Below are positions 17,024 through 27,039 of a DNA stretch of 64,000 nucleotides, one piece after another (the stretch's first letter is position 1; each line of letters starts with the position of its first letter). The notes beneath the pieces were generated by a model. It was given only the letters and a program-made list of their open reading frames with translations, did no database searches and was not told the DNA's origin. Origin of the DNA: Asanoa siamensis (GTDB taxonomy: Bacteria > Actinomycetota > Actinomycetes > Mycobacteriales > Micromonosporaceae); NCBI RefSeq assembly GCF_016862555.1, contig NZ_BONE01000037.1, positions 17,306-81,305 on the forward strand, read 5' to 3'. A program made the translations under genes and the position numbers.

Positions 17024-19483
17024 TCAGGTGTAGGTCGCCGGCGTCGGGTCGACGTTGTCGCCCTCGTCGATCGCCCGCACCTCGACCGTGTGGCTGCCCG
17101 TGGTGAGGTCGCTGAAGCTCCACGGGCTGGCGCACTCGAGCCAGGCCTCCTCGCTGGTGCTGTCGATCCGGCACTCGTACTCCAGCAGGAACGCCGGCGT
17201 CATGTCGTCGGTGCCCTGGAACGAGAACGTGGCCGTGCGGCCCGCGCTCGGGTTCGGCGGCACGCTGGCGAACGTGGTCTGCGGGGGCGTGGTGTCCTCG
17301 CCGCCGGTGAACTCCCACTCGGCCGGCGTCTCGTCCACATTGCCCGCACGGTCGATCGCCCGCACCTGCAACGTGTTCGGGCCCGGCTCGAACTCCAGCA
17401 GCTCGTAGGGGTTGGTGCAGCCGGTGAAGAGGTGCTCGGGCTCCGGCGGCTCGTTGGGGTCGGCGTCGACGGGCTCGAGCCGGCACTCGTAGAGGATCTC
17501 GGCCGGCGGGCTGACGTTGTCGGTCGCCGCGAACGTGAACACGGCCCGCTCCGCCGCGACCGTGGGGCCGGTCAGGACGCTGGTCTGCGGGTCCACGTTG
17601 TCCGCCGCCGGGAAGGGGCCCTCGTGCTCGTACGCGCCGATGTCGCAGGTGGTGTTCTTCGGCCGGCTGATGCCGCGCTCGTCGGTCAGCACGCACGGGC
17701 TCACGCCGCCGTCGAGCGCGTAGCTGTCGCTCTGGATCGCGTGCGTCATCGTCGGGACGCCGTTGTCGGCGATCGCGTCGATCCGCGGGTTGCCGGCGTT
17801 GAGCCGGTCGCGGCTGCCCCGGAAGTAGCAGGAGTCGCCGCTGTCCAGGTTGCCGCCCTCGGAGCCGACCGCGAAGCTGCACTCCGCGCCGACCAGGTTG
17901 CCGGCGACGAGCGTGTTGCGGAACAGCACCGACGTGCTCGGCTCGACGGGGAAGTTGACCGAACCGCCCGGCTCGTGGCCGACGCCGGCGCCGTAGGGCG
18001 ACAGGTTCAGCGTGATGGTCGCGTTGACCACCCGCAGGCCCGCGTCGGCGTCGCTGTAGAGGCCGCCGCCCGACGTCTGCGCCACGTTGCCCGAGATCGT
18101 GGTGTTCTCGATGAGCGCGGTCGCATCGCTCGCGTTGTAGACGCCGCCGCCGTAGAGAGTCGCCCGGTTGTCCCAGAACGTCGTGCCCGACACGGTCAGC
18201 GTGCCGTCCGCGACGTTGGCGAAGCCGCCGCCGTGCAGCGCCCGGTTGCGCTCCACCCTGGTGTCCAGGATCTGGAAGGTGCCGCTGCCCTCGCTCTGGA
18301 TGCCGCCGCCGTCCTCCTCGGCCACGTTGCCGGTGATGGTCAGCCGCCGCAGGGTGACGCCCTGGCCCTCGTGCTGCACACCGGCACCGCCCAGCGCGTG
18401 GTTGTCGCGCACGAACGTGTCGGTGACCGACGAGGCCGCGCCCGAGGCGAGCACCAGGCCGCCGCCGGTGGCGATCGCGGTGTTCTCGGTGAACGTGCTG
18501 CCCGCGATCGTCACGGCGCCGTCGCCGCCCGCGTAGAGGCCGCCGCCCCCGCCGTCGCCCGAGACCGGGTCGCCGGCCTCGTTCGCGGTGAACACCGAGC
18601 CCGTGACCGTCGCCGGACGCTGGGTGTCGCTGAACACGCCGCCACCGCTGCCACCGGAGACGTTGCCCGAGAACGTGCCCCGGGTGATCGTCAGGCGGGT
18701 CTTGGAGACGTTGGCGATGCCGCCACCGTCGGCGCCCGCGCGGTTGTCGGTGAACGCGGCGTCCGAGACCGTCAACTCGGCTTCGTGCTGGTTGTAGATC
18801 GCGCCGCCCTCGCCGCCGGTCGCGTTGCCCTCGAACAGGCCGCCGGCGATCTCCGTCCGGCCGACGCTCTCGGTGGCGATGCCGCCGCCGAACACGCCCG
18901 CGTAGCTCGTCTTCACGTTGACGTTCTGCAGCCGGACCAGGCCGGGTGAGAAGTTGGCGATCGCACCGCCCGACTCGACGTCGTACCCGTCCTGGAGGGT
19001 GACGCCGCTGACCGTGACGTCCTCGGCCTCCTCCCAGATCTCCAGGAGCCGGTCGAGGCCGCGGACCTCGGGCGCCGAGCCGGCCGGCGGCTGGCCGCCG
19101 TCGATCACGGTGCTCGCCGCGCCGGCGCCGACGATCGTCAGCGGGCTGCGGATGTCGAAGTCACCGACGTCGTCGTCGTTCCCGCCCGCCGGTGCGCGGG
19201 TGATCGCGTACGTGTTGGCCGGGAGCTGGATCGTGTCGGCGGCCGGGTTGGCGTTCGCCTCCTGCACCGCCGCGCGCAGTGTGCACGAGCCGGCGCCGGT
19301 CTGGCAGATCCCGTTGCCGACGTTGTTGTCGACCAGGTCCGCGGTGCTCGTGACCGTGAAGGTCATCGCCCACGCGGACTCCACGTGAATCAGGGTCAAC
19401 ACCAGGAGCGCACTGGCGCTCAGCGCTCCCAGTCTGGTAGCTCGGCGGCGCATCCGCCGCCTGGCATCCGTCGATCCGCGCAT
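17024..19483 (-). CDS. CSLREA-type secreted beta-helix protein, N-terminal segment ending at an in-frame TGA
   Basis: 819 residues. ATG 19483 is preceded by GGTGGAGAG, better than the ATG at 19513. An Arg-rich signal peptide (RRRMRRRATRLGALSASALLVLTL, cut after AWA) is followed by a CSLREA-like motif (SCTLRAAVQEANAN), then about 450 residues of Gly/Asn-rich PbH1 repeats (right-handed parallel beta-helix), and two Ig-like modules with ECRLE/ECRID. It stops inside the second module at ATYT-TGA, where the sister modules read TYTWTV. Translation past the TGA gives TVGSPTDCDSANVTLS and continues in frame into the next segment. So the product is either a truncated 819-residue secreted protein or part of a 2480-residue one. 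Confidence 0.82.
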   Translation of the reverse strand: MRGSTDARRRMRRRATRLGALSASALLVLTLIHVESAWAMTFTVTSTADLVDNNVGNGICQTGAGSCTLRAAVQEANANPAADTIQLPANTYAITRAPAGGNDDDVGDFDIRSPLTIVGAGAASTVIDGGQPPAGSAPEVRGLDRLLEIWEEAEDVTVSGVTLQDGYDVESGGAIANFSPGLVRLQNVNVKTSYAGVFGGGIATESVGRTEIAGGLFEGNATGGEGGAIYNQHEAELTVSDAAFTDNRAGADGGGIANVSKTRLTITRGTFSGNVSGGSGGGVFSDTQRPATVTGSVFTANEAGDPVSGDGGGGGLYAGGDGAVTIAGSTFTENTAIATGGGLVLASGAASSVTDTFVRDNHALGGAGVQHEGQGVTLRRLTITGNVAEEDGGGIQSEGSGTFQILDTRVERNRALHGGGFANVADGTLTVSGTTFWDNRATLYGGGVYNASDATALIENTTISGNVAQTSGGGLYSDADAGLRVVNATITLNLSPYGAGVGHEPGGSVNFPVEPSTSVLFRNTLVAGNLVGAECSFAVGSEGGNLDSGDSCYFRGSRDRLNAGNPRIDAIADNGVPTMTHAIQSDSYALDGGVSPCVLTDERGISRPKNTTCDIGAYEHEGPFPAADNVDPQTSVLTGPTVAAERAVFTFAATDNVSPPAEILYECRLEPVDADPNEPPEPEHLFTGCTNPYELLEFEPGPNTLQVRAIDRAGNVDETPAEWEFTGGEDTTPPQTTFASVPPNPSAGRTATFSFQGTDDMTPAFLLEYECRIDSTSEEAWLECASPWSFSDLTTGSHTVEVRAIDEGDNVDPTPATYT

Positions 19484-19550
19484 GTGTTCTCTCCACCTCG
19501 GACGCACGGTCATGGCGACCCGAGTTTTCGCGCGGCCGATAAATGCGGCC

Positions 19551-19928
19551 TCAGTCGTCGATGAAGAAACCTTTACGCGGCGTACGGACGCCGGTGCGGT
19601 CGACCTTGTTCCAGCGCGCCGGCGCGCGGCGCCACTCGAGCCAGAGCGCGTGCACGGTGACGGCCGACATGAAGACCGAGAACAGCACCACCACCGGCAG
19701 GACGTAGAGGAAGCGCAGGTCGCGCCACGCCCGGTCGAGCAGGACGGCCGCGGTGACGTTGACGGCCGCGGCGCCGAGACCGAACCAGAGCGCGATCGAG
19801 GGTACGTCGGCCGGCAGCGGCGAGTGGCCGACGGCGATCAGGGCGAGGGCCGCGGACAGGGCCAGGAGCTGCAGCGGCGGCACGGCGAGCATGGTGACCA
19901 GGTTGTAGACCAGGTAGGGACCGAGGCG
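19551..19928 (-). pseudogene. C-terminal fragment of a membrane glycosyltransferase (GT2-like)
   Basis: About 125 residues with no start codon of their own: LGPYLVYNLVTMLAVPPLQ, three or four hydrophobic segments, then ALWLEWRRAPARWNKVDRTG. This tail (tryptophans followed by RW-x-K-x-x-R-x-G) is typical of the membrane C-terminus of processive GT2 glycosyltransferases. The catalytic domain is missing. Upstream, reading leftward, the sequence joins without a gap to the ATP-grasp gene but in another frame, so a deletion has removed the end of one gene and the start of the other. Confidence 0.55.
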
Positions 19929-20587
19929 GCCCGGGCCACGTCGGCCACGTCGGGCGCCTCCTCGCGGGTGACGGTCACCGCGTTGCCGACCAGTCCCTGG
20001 CGCAGCAGCGTCTTGCGCAGCACGACGACCGCGTCGCCGTAGAGGTCGACGGCGTACTCGGCGCCCGGCGCGTACTCCTGCAGGACGTGGTCGTCGTCGG
20101 TCGGCGGTGGGCCGGCGCCGGGCGTGCCGTGCAGGCGGACACCGCGACCACCGCGGCCCCGGCGCGGCTTGCTCAGGTAGGGGACGCCGAGGCGGTCGGG
20201 TTCGGGCCACCCGGCCAGCAGCGTCCGCGGCACGGGCACGCCGGCCAGGTCGAGCAGCCGCGCCGTGCGCCACTTGTCGGCGGCCGCGGCGACCGCCGGT
20301 GGGGTCCCGACGACGATCCAGGGCGCGTGGCGGCGGCCCTGCGCGGCGGCGGCCAGCGGCGGCAGCTCCTCGGAGACCGTCGGCACCACGATGCCGGCGC
20401 GGTGCCGGGCCGCGGCGCGGAGCACCTCCGCGAGGAAGCACGGGTGGTCGGCGAACGGGACGGTGTCGACACCCGCGCCGTCCGGGGCGGCGTCGACGCC
20501 GGTGGCCGGGTAGCCGCGTTCCGCGAGCGCGGCCAGCAGCGCCTTCCCGGCCGGCCCGCCGGCGCCGGTGACCAGGAAACGCCTCAC
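19838..20587 (-). CDS. ATP-grasp (CarB-like) enzyme, 3'-truncated
   Basis: GTG 20587 overlaps the PIG-L stop by 4 bases. Residues 1-100 form a Rossmann-like pre-ATP-grasp domain (MRRFLVTGAGGPAGKALLAAL); about 105-219 is the first part of an ATP-grasp domain (ADKWRTARLLDLAGVPVPRT, then LSKPRRGRGGRGV and VLQEYAPGAEYAVDL). From about residue 219 (position 19930) the frame runs into a Ser/Pro/Trp-rich tail that is the out-of-frame start of the GT2 fragment, so the metal-binding last third of the ATP-grasp fold is absent and the enzyme is probably inactive. Relatives ligate a carboxylate to an amine or thiol, sometimes in polysaccharide loci. Confidence 0.6.
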   Translation of the reverse strand: MRRFLVTGAGGPAGKALLAALAERGYPATGVDAAPDGAGVDTVPFADHPCFLAEVLRAAARHRAGIVVPTVSEELPPLAAAAQGRRHAPWIVVGTPPAVAAAADKWRTARLLDLAGVPVPRTLLAGWPEPDRLGVPYLSKPRRGRGGRGVRLHGTPGAGPPPTDDDHVLQEYAPGAEYAVDLYGDAVVVLRKTLLRQGLVGNAVTVTREEAPDVADVARAASVPTWSTTWSPCSPCRRCSSWPCPRPSP

Positions 20588-21494
20588 CGGTCGCCGTCCT
20601 CGAAGAGCGGGGCGGGCACGCGTACGGCCTCGAAGCCCTCGGCGTGGTCCACCCGGGCCTGGCCGCCCCGGAACGCGGCGACGGCGCGTACCCGCCGCTC
20701 GTCCAGGTAGGGCTTCGTGCGCTGGTCCCGATGGACGGCCACGGAGCCGACCTTCGCGTCGAGCTGTGCGCCGATGTCGACGAACACGGTCGGACGGAAC
20801 GCCGGTGTCACCGACGGGCTCTCGTAGCAGAGCACCGCGGGGTGGTGCCGGGCCGCCCGTAGCGTCGCCGCGTGCACGGCGCGGTGGTCCTGGTGGTGGT
20901 CGTGGGCCGAGTGCGTGAACACGATGTCGGGGCGGTGCCGGCGCAGCGCCCGGTCGATCGCCTCCGCCATCTCGTTCTCCGCCGTCGCGAGCCGGGTGTC
21001 GGGATGGTCGAGCACCTCGACGCTGGTGACACCGAAGAACCGGCGCCGGCCGACGCCTCGCCGGCCCGGGTCGTCGGGTCGCCGCCGCGCTCGCCGCGGC
21101 TCATCACCAGCACGTGCACCTCGTGGCCGGAGTCGACGAGGCGCACCAGCGTGCCGCCGCAGGCCAGCTCGAGGTCGTCGGGGTGGGCGCCGATCGCGAG
21201 GACGCGGCGGGGGAGCCGGGTGGGTTCGGCGGGGATCCGCAGCGCGTACCCGAGCCCGGCCACGGTCGAGAGCGCGACCAGGGTCGTGACGAGGACGGTG
21301 GCGGCGAGGACCGGGCCGGCCGGCAGGGCGTTGGCGGGCACGAGCACCAGGGCGGCGGTCACGGCGGTGACCTGGATGGAGCGGGGCCGGCGGAACCGGC
21401 GGCGGAGCATCCGGTCGGCACTGACCGCCGCGGTGGCGGTGCCGACGAGCGCGACGAGCAGCAGCACGGAGATGTCTACGGTCACGCTCGCCAC
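20584..21494 (-). pseudogene. PIG-L (LmbE-like) family deacetylase with N-terminal membrane anchor, frameshifted
   Basis: GTG 21494. Residues 1-85 contain two or three hydrophobic segments; then the PIG-L zinc motif [18 protein letters not shown] (AHPDDxE) and [19 protein letters not shown]. At about 21035-21045 the frame breaks; adding one base continues into [33 protein letters not shown] (the second metal/catalytic segment, HxDHxxxH-like) and the rest to the TGA at 20584-20586. Family members are zinc N-deacetylases of GlcNAc-type sugars. With the adjacent ATP-grasp and GT2 remnants it marks a polysaccharide-modification locus in decay, unless the indel is a sequencing error. Confidence 0.7.
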
Positions 21495-21509
21495 GATCGG
21501 GCGCCCGGG

Positions 21510-21583
21510 TGAGAGGGCGTTGAGGAATCGGTGAGAACGCGTTTACGTGCCGCTTCATGAGAATTTCCTCATCCGGCCCTCAT
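21510..21583. promoter_or_regulatory. array of 11-bp-spaced TGAG / CTCAT repeats (OmpR-type sites)
   Basis: TGAG occurs at 21510, 21521 and 21532, exactly 11 bases apart (TGAGAGGGCGT, TGAGGAATCGG, TGAGAACGCGT). Opposite-orientation CTCAT copies occur at 21568 and 21579, again 11 apart. The array fills the gap between the leftward PIG-L gene and the rightward small protein / HK-RR operon. One-turn spacing of direct repeats is characteristic of OmpR/PhoB-family dimers; the linked regulator at 23346 is the obvious candidate. Confidence 0.5.
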
Positions 21584-21617
21584 GGACGCATCACCTTGGT
21601 CGGGAACGCTGACCCTC

Positions 21618-23345
<1,728 letters not shown>

Positions 23346-23349
<4 letters not shown>

Positions 23350-24005
23350 ACCGGGTGCTGATCGCCGAGGACGAGCCGCGGATCGCCTCGTTCCTGACCA
23401 AGGGCCTGCGGGCGGCCGGCTACGTCACCACGGTCGTGACGAACGGCGTGGACGTCGCGGCGGGTGCCCGCAGCGGCGACTTCGACCTGCTCATCCTCGA
23501 CCTGGGCCTGCCGGGTCAGGACGGGCTCACCGCACTGGCCCAGATCCGCGCCCGCGGGGAACGCCTCCCGGTGATCGTGTTGACGGCGCGCGACGCCGTA
23601 CCCGATCGCATCACCGGTCTGGACGGCGGCGCCGACGACTACATGACCAAGCCGTTCAGCTTCGACGAGCTGCTGGCACGGGTCCGGGCGCGACTGCGGG
23701 AGCGCGGCCACGACACGCCGGCCACGGTGCAGGCGGCGCGCGTACACCTGGATCTGATCCGGCGGGTGGCCACCGTGGACGGTCGCCGGGTGGAGCTCAC
23801 CGCCCGCGAGTTCCTCCTCGCCGAGACCCTGATCCGGCACCGGGGCCAGGTCCTCTCCCGCGAGCAGTTGCTCGACCGCGTCTGGGGCCTGGCCCACGAC
23901 CCCGGCTCGAACATCGTGGACGTCTACATCGGCTATCTGCGCCGCAAGCTCGGCGCGGATCTGATCCACACGGTCCGCGGCGTCGGCTACCGGCTCTCGG
24001 AGTGA
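23346..24005 (+). CDS. OmpR/PhoB-family response regulator
   Basis: 219 residues. Receiver domain with E8-D9-E10, Asp52 (LLILDLG), the Thr of VLTAR and Lys of YMTKPF; winged-helix domain at about 125-217 (LTAREFLLAETLIRHRGQVL, then DVYIGYLRRKLG). GTG start overlaps the kinase stop (GTGA). Its 3' end overlaps the convergent epimerase gene by 19 bases. Probably binds the TGAG repeats upstream of the operon. Confidence 0.9.
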
Positions 24006-24922
24006 ACCCAGTCCCGGAACCCGTCGCGCCAGCTCGGGAAGCGCGGCGTCCAACCGAGCTCGGCCCGGGCCTTGGCGTTGGCGGCGCCCCGGGCCTCGGT
24101 CATCTGGGTGACGATGAACTCGCCGGCCAGCAGCCGCCCGAGCCAGACCGGCATGCGCATCGGCGGCTTGGCGCCGGCCACCTCGGCGAGGTAGGGCAGC
24201 CACTGCGAGACGGGCGCGGGCTCGTCGTCGACGACGTTGTAGACGCCCGGCGCGCCCCGCTCGACGGCGGCCAGCGCGGCCGAGGCGGCGTCGCGGGTCT
24301 CGATGAACGACCAGACGCCGGTGCCTCCGCCGATCACAGGCATCTGGCGCTTGCGGACACCCTGGATGAACTGGTCCGAGGCGTGGGGGCCGTAGAAGGT
24401 GCCGTAGCGCAGCACCAGCCCTTCCGGCGCGCCGTCCTGGACCGTGCGGTCCACGTACCTGATCGCCGCCATGGCCTGCGCCGCGGACCTGACCGGCCGG
24501 GGGTCCAGCGGGTCGTCCTCGCTCTTGACCGGGCCGCCGGTGCGGGCGTAGATGAAGTTGTGGCCCTGCGCCACGACCCGCCGGGCGCCCACGTCCTTGG
24601 CGGCGGCGAGCAGGTTGTCGGTGCCCTTCGTCCGCAGGGCGCTGGTGGCGGCGAACTCCTGGTCGACGTGCCGCAGCCTGCCCATTTCCGACAAAGCGGT
24701 CATCTGGTGGACGATCACCTCAGGCTCCGCCGCGCGTACCGCGGCCAGCACGCCGTCGCGGTCGAGCCCGTCGACCACGACAGCCTCCGCGCCCACCTCC
24801 CGCAGGCCTCGCAGCTTGTCGGCCTTCCGCGTCGTGGCGGTGACCTGGTGTCCGGCCTCGACCAGCCCGGGCACGAGGTAGCGCCCCACGGCCCCGGTCG
24901 CACCGGTGACGAAAACTCGCAT
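23987..24922 (-). CDS. NAD(P)-dependent epimerase/dehydratase (extended SDR)
   Basis: 311 residues of the extended short-chain dehydrogenase family. Rossmann motif is VTGATGAVGRYL (GxxGxxG) at the N-terminus; the usual catalytic YxxxK is not evident at its normal place (FIYARTGGPVK occurs instead), so this is an atypical SDR closer to sugar-epimerase-like reductases. RYGTFYGPHASDQFI matches the substrate-loop RxxNxYGP region of the family. Substrate unknown. Convergent with the response regulator, with a 19-base overlap. Confidence 0.8.
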   Translation of the reverse strand: MRVFVTGATGAVGRYLVPGLVEAGHQVTATTRKADKLRGLREVGAEAVVVDGLDRDGVLAAVRAAEPEVIVHQMTALSEMGRLRHVDQEFAATSALRTKGTDNLLAAAKDVGARRVVAQGHNFIYARTGGPVKSEDDPLDPRPVRSAAQAMAAIRYVDRTVQDGAPEGLVLRYGTFYGPHASDQFIQGVRKRQMPVIGGGTGVWSFIETRDAASAALAAVERGAPGVYNVVDDEPAPVSQWLPYLAEVAGAKPPMRMPVWLGRLLAGEFIVTQMTEARGAANAKARAELGWTPRFPSWRDGFRDWVHSESR

Positions 24923-24978
24923 GACTCCGTCCTTCCCGATCCTCCTTTCCCATACCGACGATCGGGCGGGCGGATATG

Positions 24979-26259
24979 TCAGGCGCCGGGGTCCCAGTCG
25001 ACGAGCCGGTCGAGGTGGCGCCGATCACCGTCGAGCGTCAGGGCCTCCCGCGGAACGCGCCCGTAGAAGACCAGCACCAGGTCACTGGCCGAGCCCGTCA
25101 GCGTGGCGCCGGTCGGGCCGCCGGGCGGGCCGACGCGGGCGCCGTCGGCGTCGAGCGACAGGCGCCAGGACCGCCCCTCGGTGGCGTGGTACTCGACCGC
25201 GACGGGCTCGTGCGGCCAGGGCGCCGTCGTGGCGACGCAGGTGGTCAGGAACTCGTCGACACCGTCGAGGGCGACGTCGGCCGGCAGCGGCCGCGGGGCG
25301 CCGAGCGCGACCTGCGCGTCGTAGGTGTGCACCGCGATCTCCTGGAGTTGGTGCCTCGCCACGGCACCACAGGTCCGCGGCGACTGCGAGTCGCCCCACC
25401 AGGTCCAGCAGCCGCGCTCCGGCCCGGCCGCCCGCAGCGCGGCGAGCAGCTCCTGTGTGGACTCGGCGAGCCAGGCCAGCAGGGCCTCGCGTTCGCGCGG
25501 CGCGGGTGGGCCCGTCTCCGTGGACCTGCCGGTGGCGCCGGGGCCGGCCGCGACGGTGGCGGCCCAGGCGTGCCGCCCCTCGCCCAGGTGCCGGGCGAGG
25601 TCAGACAGCGTCCACTCAGGACACGTCGGCACCCGCTCGTCGAGGTCGGGCGCCGCGCCGATCGCCGCGCGGAAGGCGGCCACGCGCTCGTCGATCAGCC
25701 GCAGCAGGTCGGGGAACGTCGGGGTGGGCGGGGACCACACGCCGAACCACTGCTCGGCCTCCCACGCCTCGAACCGTGCCGCCTCGGTGAAGCCCAGCTT
25801 GCGGGCGAGGCGCATCGAGGGCTCGTTGGCGGTCTGGGTGCAGAGCACGACCGGCTCGCCCGGCAGCGCGCCGGCGAACCAGGCGAGGGCCGCTCGCGAC
25901 GCCTCGGCGGCGTACCCGTGTCCCCATGCCGTCGGCAGGAAGAGGTAGCCGAGGTCGACCTCGCCCGCCTCCGGCCGGACGCGGTCGGGTGGCCCCACGT
26001 CGCGGCGGGTGAGCATGACCGTGCCGATCATCTCGCCGTCGAGGTCGACGACGAAGAAGCCGGGGCGGCGGCCCGGCACCTGGGGCACCTCGCGCTCGAG
26101 CACGTCACGCGGCCGGCCGCCACCGACGTAGGTGTTCACCTCCGGCGAGGCGGACAGTTCGATGTAGGCCGGGCGGTCGCGGGCCTCGGACTCGCGCAGG
26201 GTGAGCCGCGCGGTCCGGATCGGGGCGGGTGGCCAGGCGACGGGTCCCAGGTCCGGCAT
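24979..26259 (-). CDS. fusion of GNAT acetyltransferase and mycothiol-dependent maleylpyruvate isomerase-type domain
   Basis: 426 residues. Residues 1-172 are a RimJ/RimL-like GNAT domain (LGYLFLPTAWGHGYAAEASRAAL, then SMRLARKLGFTEAARF and EAEQWFGVWSPP, normally the GNAT end). From about 183 (LLRLIDERVAAFRAAIG) to the end runs a DinB-like metal-dependent hydrolase fold of the MDMPI type: CPEWTLSDLARHLGEGRH and VARHQLQEIAVHTYDAQ supply the His/Glu/His metal ligands; such enzymes use mycothiol. Both halves look intact and are joined in frame without a linker of note. This could be a genuine bifunctional protein or two genes merged by loss of a stop. Confidence 0.8.
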   Translation of the reverse strand: MPDLGPVAWPPAPIRTARLTLRESEARDRPAYIELSASPEVNTYVGGGRPRDVLEREVPQVPGRRPGFFVVDLDGEMIGTVMLTRRDVGPPDRVRPEAGEVDLGYLFLPTAWGHGYAAEASRAALAWFAGALPGEPVVLCTQTANEPSMRLARKLGFTEAARFEAWEAEQWFGVWSPPTPTFPDLLRLIDERVAAFRAAIGAAPDLDERVPTCPEWTLSDLARHLGEGRHAWAATVAAGPGATGRSTETGPPAPREREALLAWLAESTQELLAALRAAGPERGCWTWWGDSQSPRTCGAVARHQLQEIAVHTYDAQVALGAPRPLPADVALDGVDEFLTTCVATTAPWPHEPVAVEYHATEGRSWRLSLDADGARVGPPGGPTGATLTGSASDLVLVFYGRVPREALTLDGDRRHLDRLVDWDPGA

Positions 26260-26268
26260 CCGCGCAGA

Positions 26269-27039
26269 CTAGCCGATCTTCGCGAGCGGGGTCGGCCCCC
26301 GACCGGTCAGGGCCTCGACCTCGCCGGAGGTGGCGGACCAGCGGTCCTGGCGGACGGCGTCGAACATCGTCAGGTACGCGTAGATCCACCACGGGTCCTC
26401 GCCCTGTGCGGTCAGGGTCGTGGCGAACTCGGCCGGGCTCGAGGCGGTGTAGCGGTTGCCGGTGGCGCTCGTGACCGCGGCGACCGGCAGGCTGTCCGGG
26501 CCGGTGATGTCGTGGTGGCGGTTGGTGGGCTCGCCCAGGGCCAGAGCCGCGAGACAACGGGCGACGTCCGCGCGGGCGACCAGCGACACGCGGGCGTCGG
26601 CGGCCGGCAGGGCGGCCCGGCCCTCCGTCGCCACCTGGTCCACGAGGGACAGGAAGAACTCCGCGAACAGGCCCGCACGGGCGATCGAGTACGGGCGGTC
26701 GCCGGCGCGCAGGAGGCGCTCGGTCTCGCCGTTGGTGTAGGCGTAGCAGAACGGGGAGTCCCGGGCGACGTCGAGGCCGCTGAGCAGGACGATGTGGCCG
26801 ACCTTCGCCGCCGCGTCGAGGACGTTGCGGTGGTGGGTGAGGACCCGGGCCGCCTCGCCGTCGCTCGACACGAAGACCAGCGTGTCGACCGCGTCGAAGG
26901 CGGTCCGCAGGGCGATCGGGTCGTCGTACGGCGCGGTCCGGCTGGACAGCGCGACGACCTCGTGGCCGCCGGCCTCGTGCAGCAACTCGACCACCCGGCC
27001 ACCGATGCGACCGGTGCCGCCCGTCACCGCGATCCTCAT
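26269..27039 (-). CDS. NmrA-like / NAD(P)H-binding protein
   Basis: 256 residues: atypical SDR with TGGTGRIGGRVVELL at the N-terminus, no catalytic Tyr-Lys pair, and the C-terminal segment seen in NmrA/QOR2-like proteins (YSIARAGLFAEFFLSL, then LVARADVARCLAALAL). Relatives act as redox-sensing regulators or quinone/NADPH-linked reductases. The TetR gene immediately upstream overlaps its start by 4 bases, so the two form an operon and the regulator probably controls it. Confidence 0.8.
   Translation of the reverse strand: MRIAVTGGTGRIGGRVVELLHEAGGHEVVALSSRTAPYDDPIALRTAFDAVDTLVFVSSDGEAARVLTHHRNVLDAAAKVGHIVLLSGLDVARDSPFCYAYTNGETERLLRAGDRPYSIARAGLFAEFFLSLVDQVATEGRAALPAADARVSLVARADVARCLAALALGEPTNRHHDITGPDSLPVAAVTSATGNRYTASSPAEFATTLTAQGEDPWWIYAYLTMFDAVRQDRWSATSGEVEALTGRGPTPLAKIG

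Noticed and set aside
14774..18949. 1391-residue plus-strand open frame
   Set aside because: Antisense shadow of the beta-helix gene; composed of Arg/Val/Asp-rich repeats mirrored from the real repeats.
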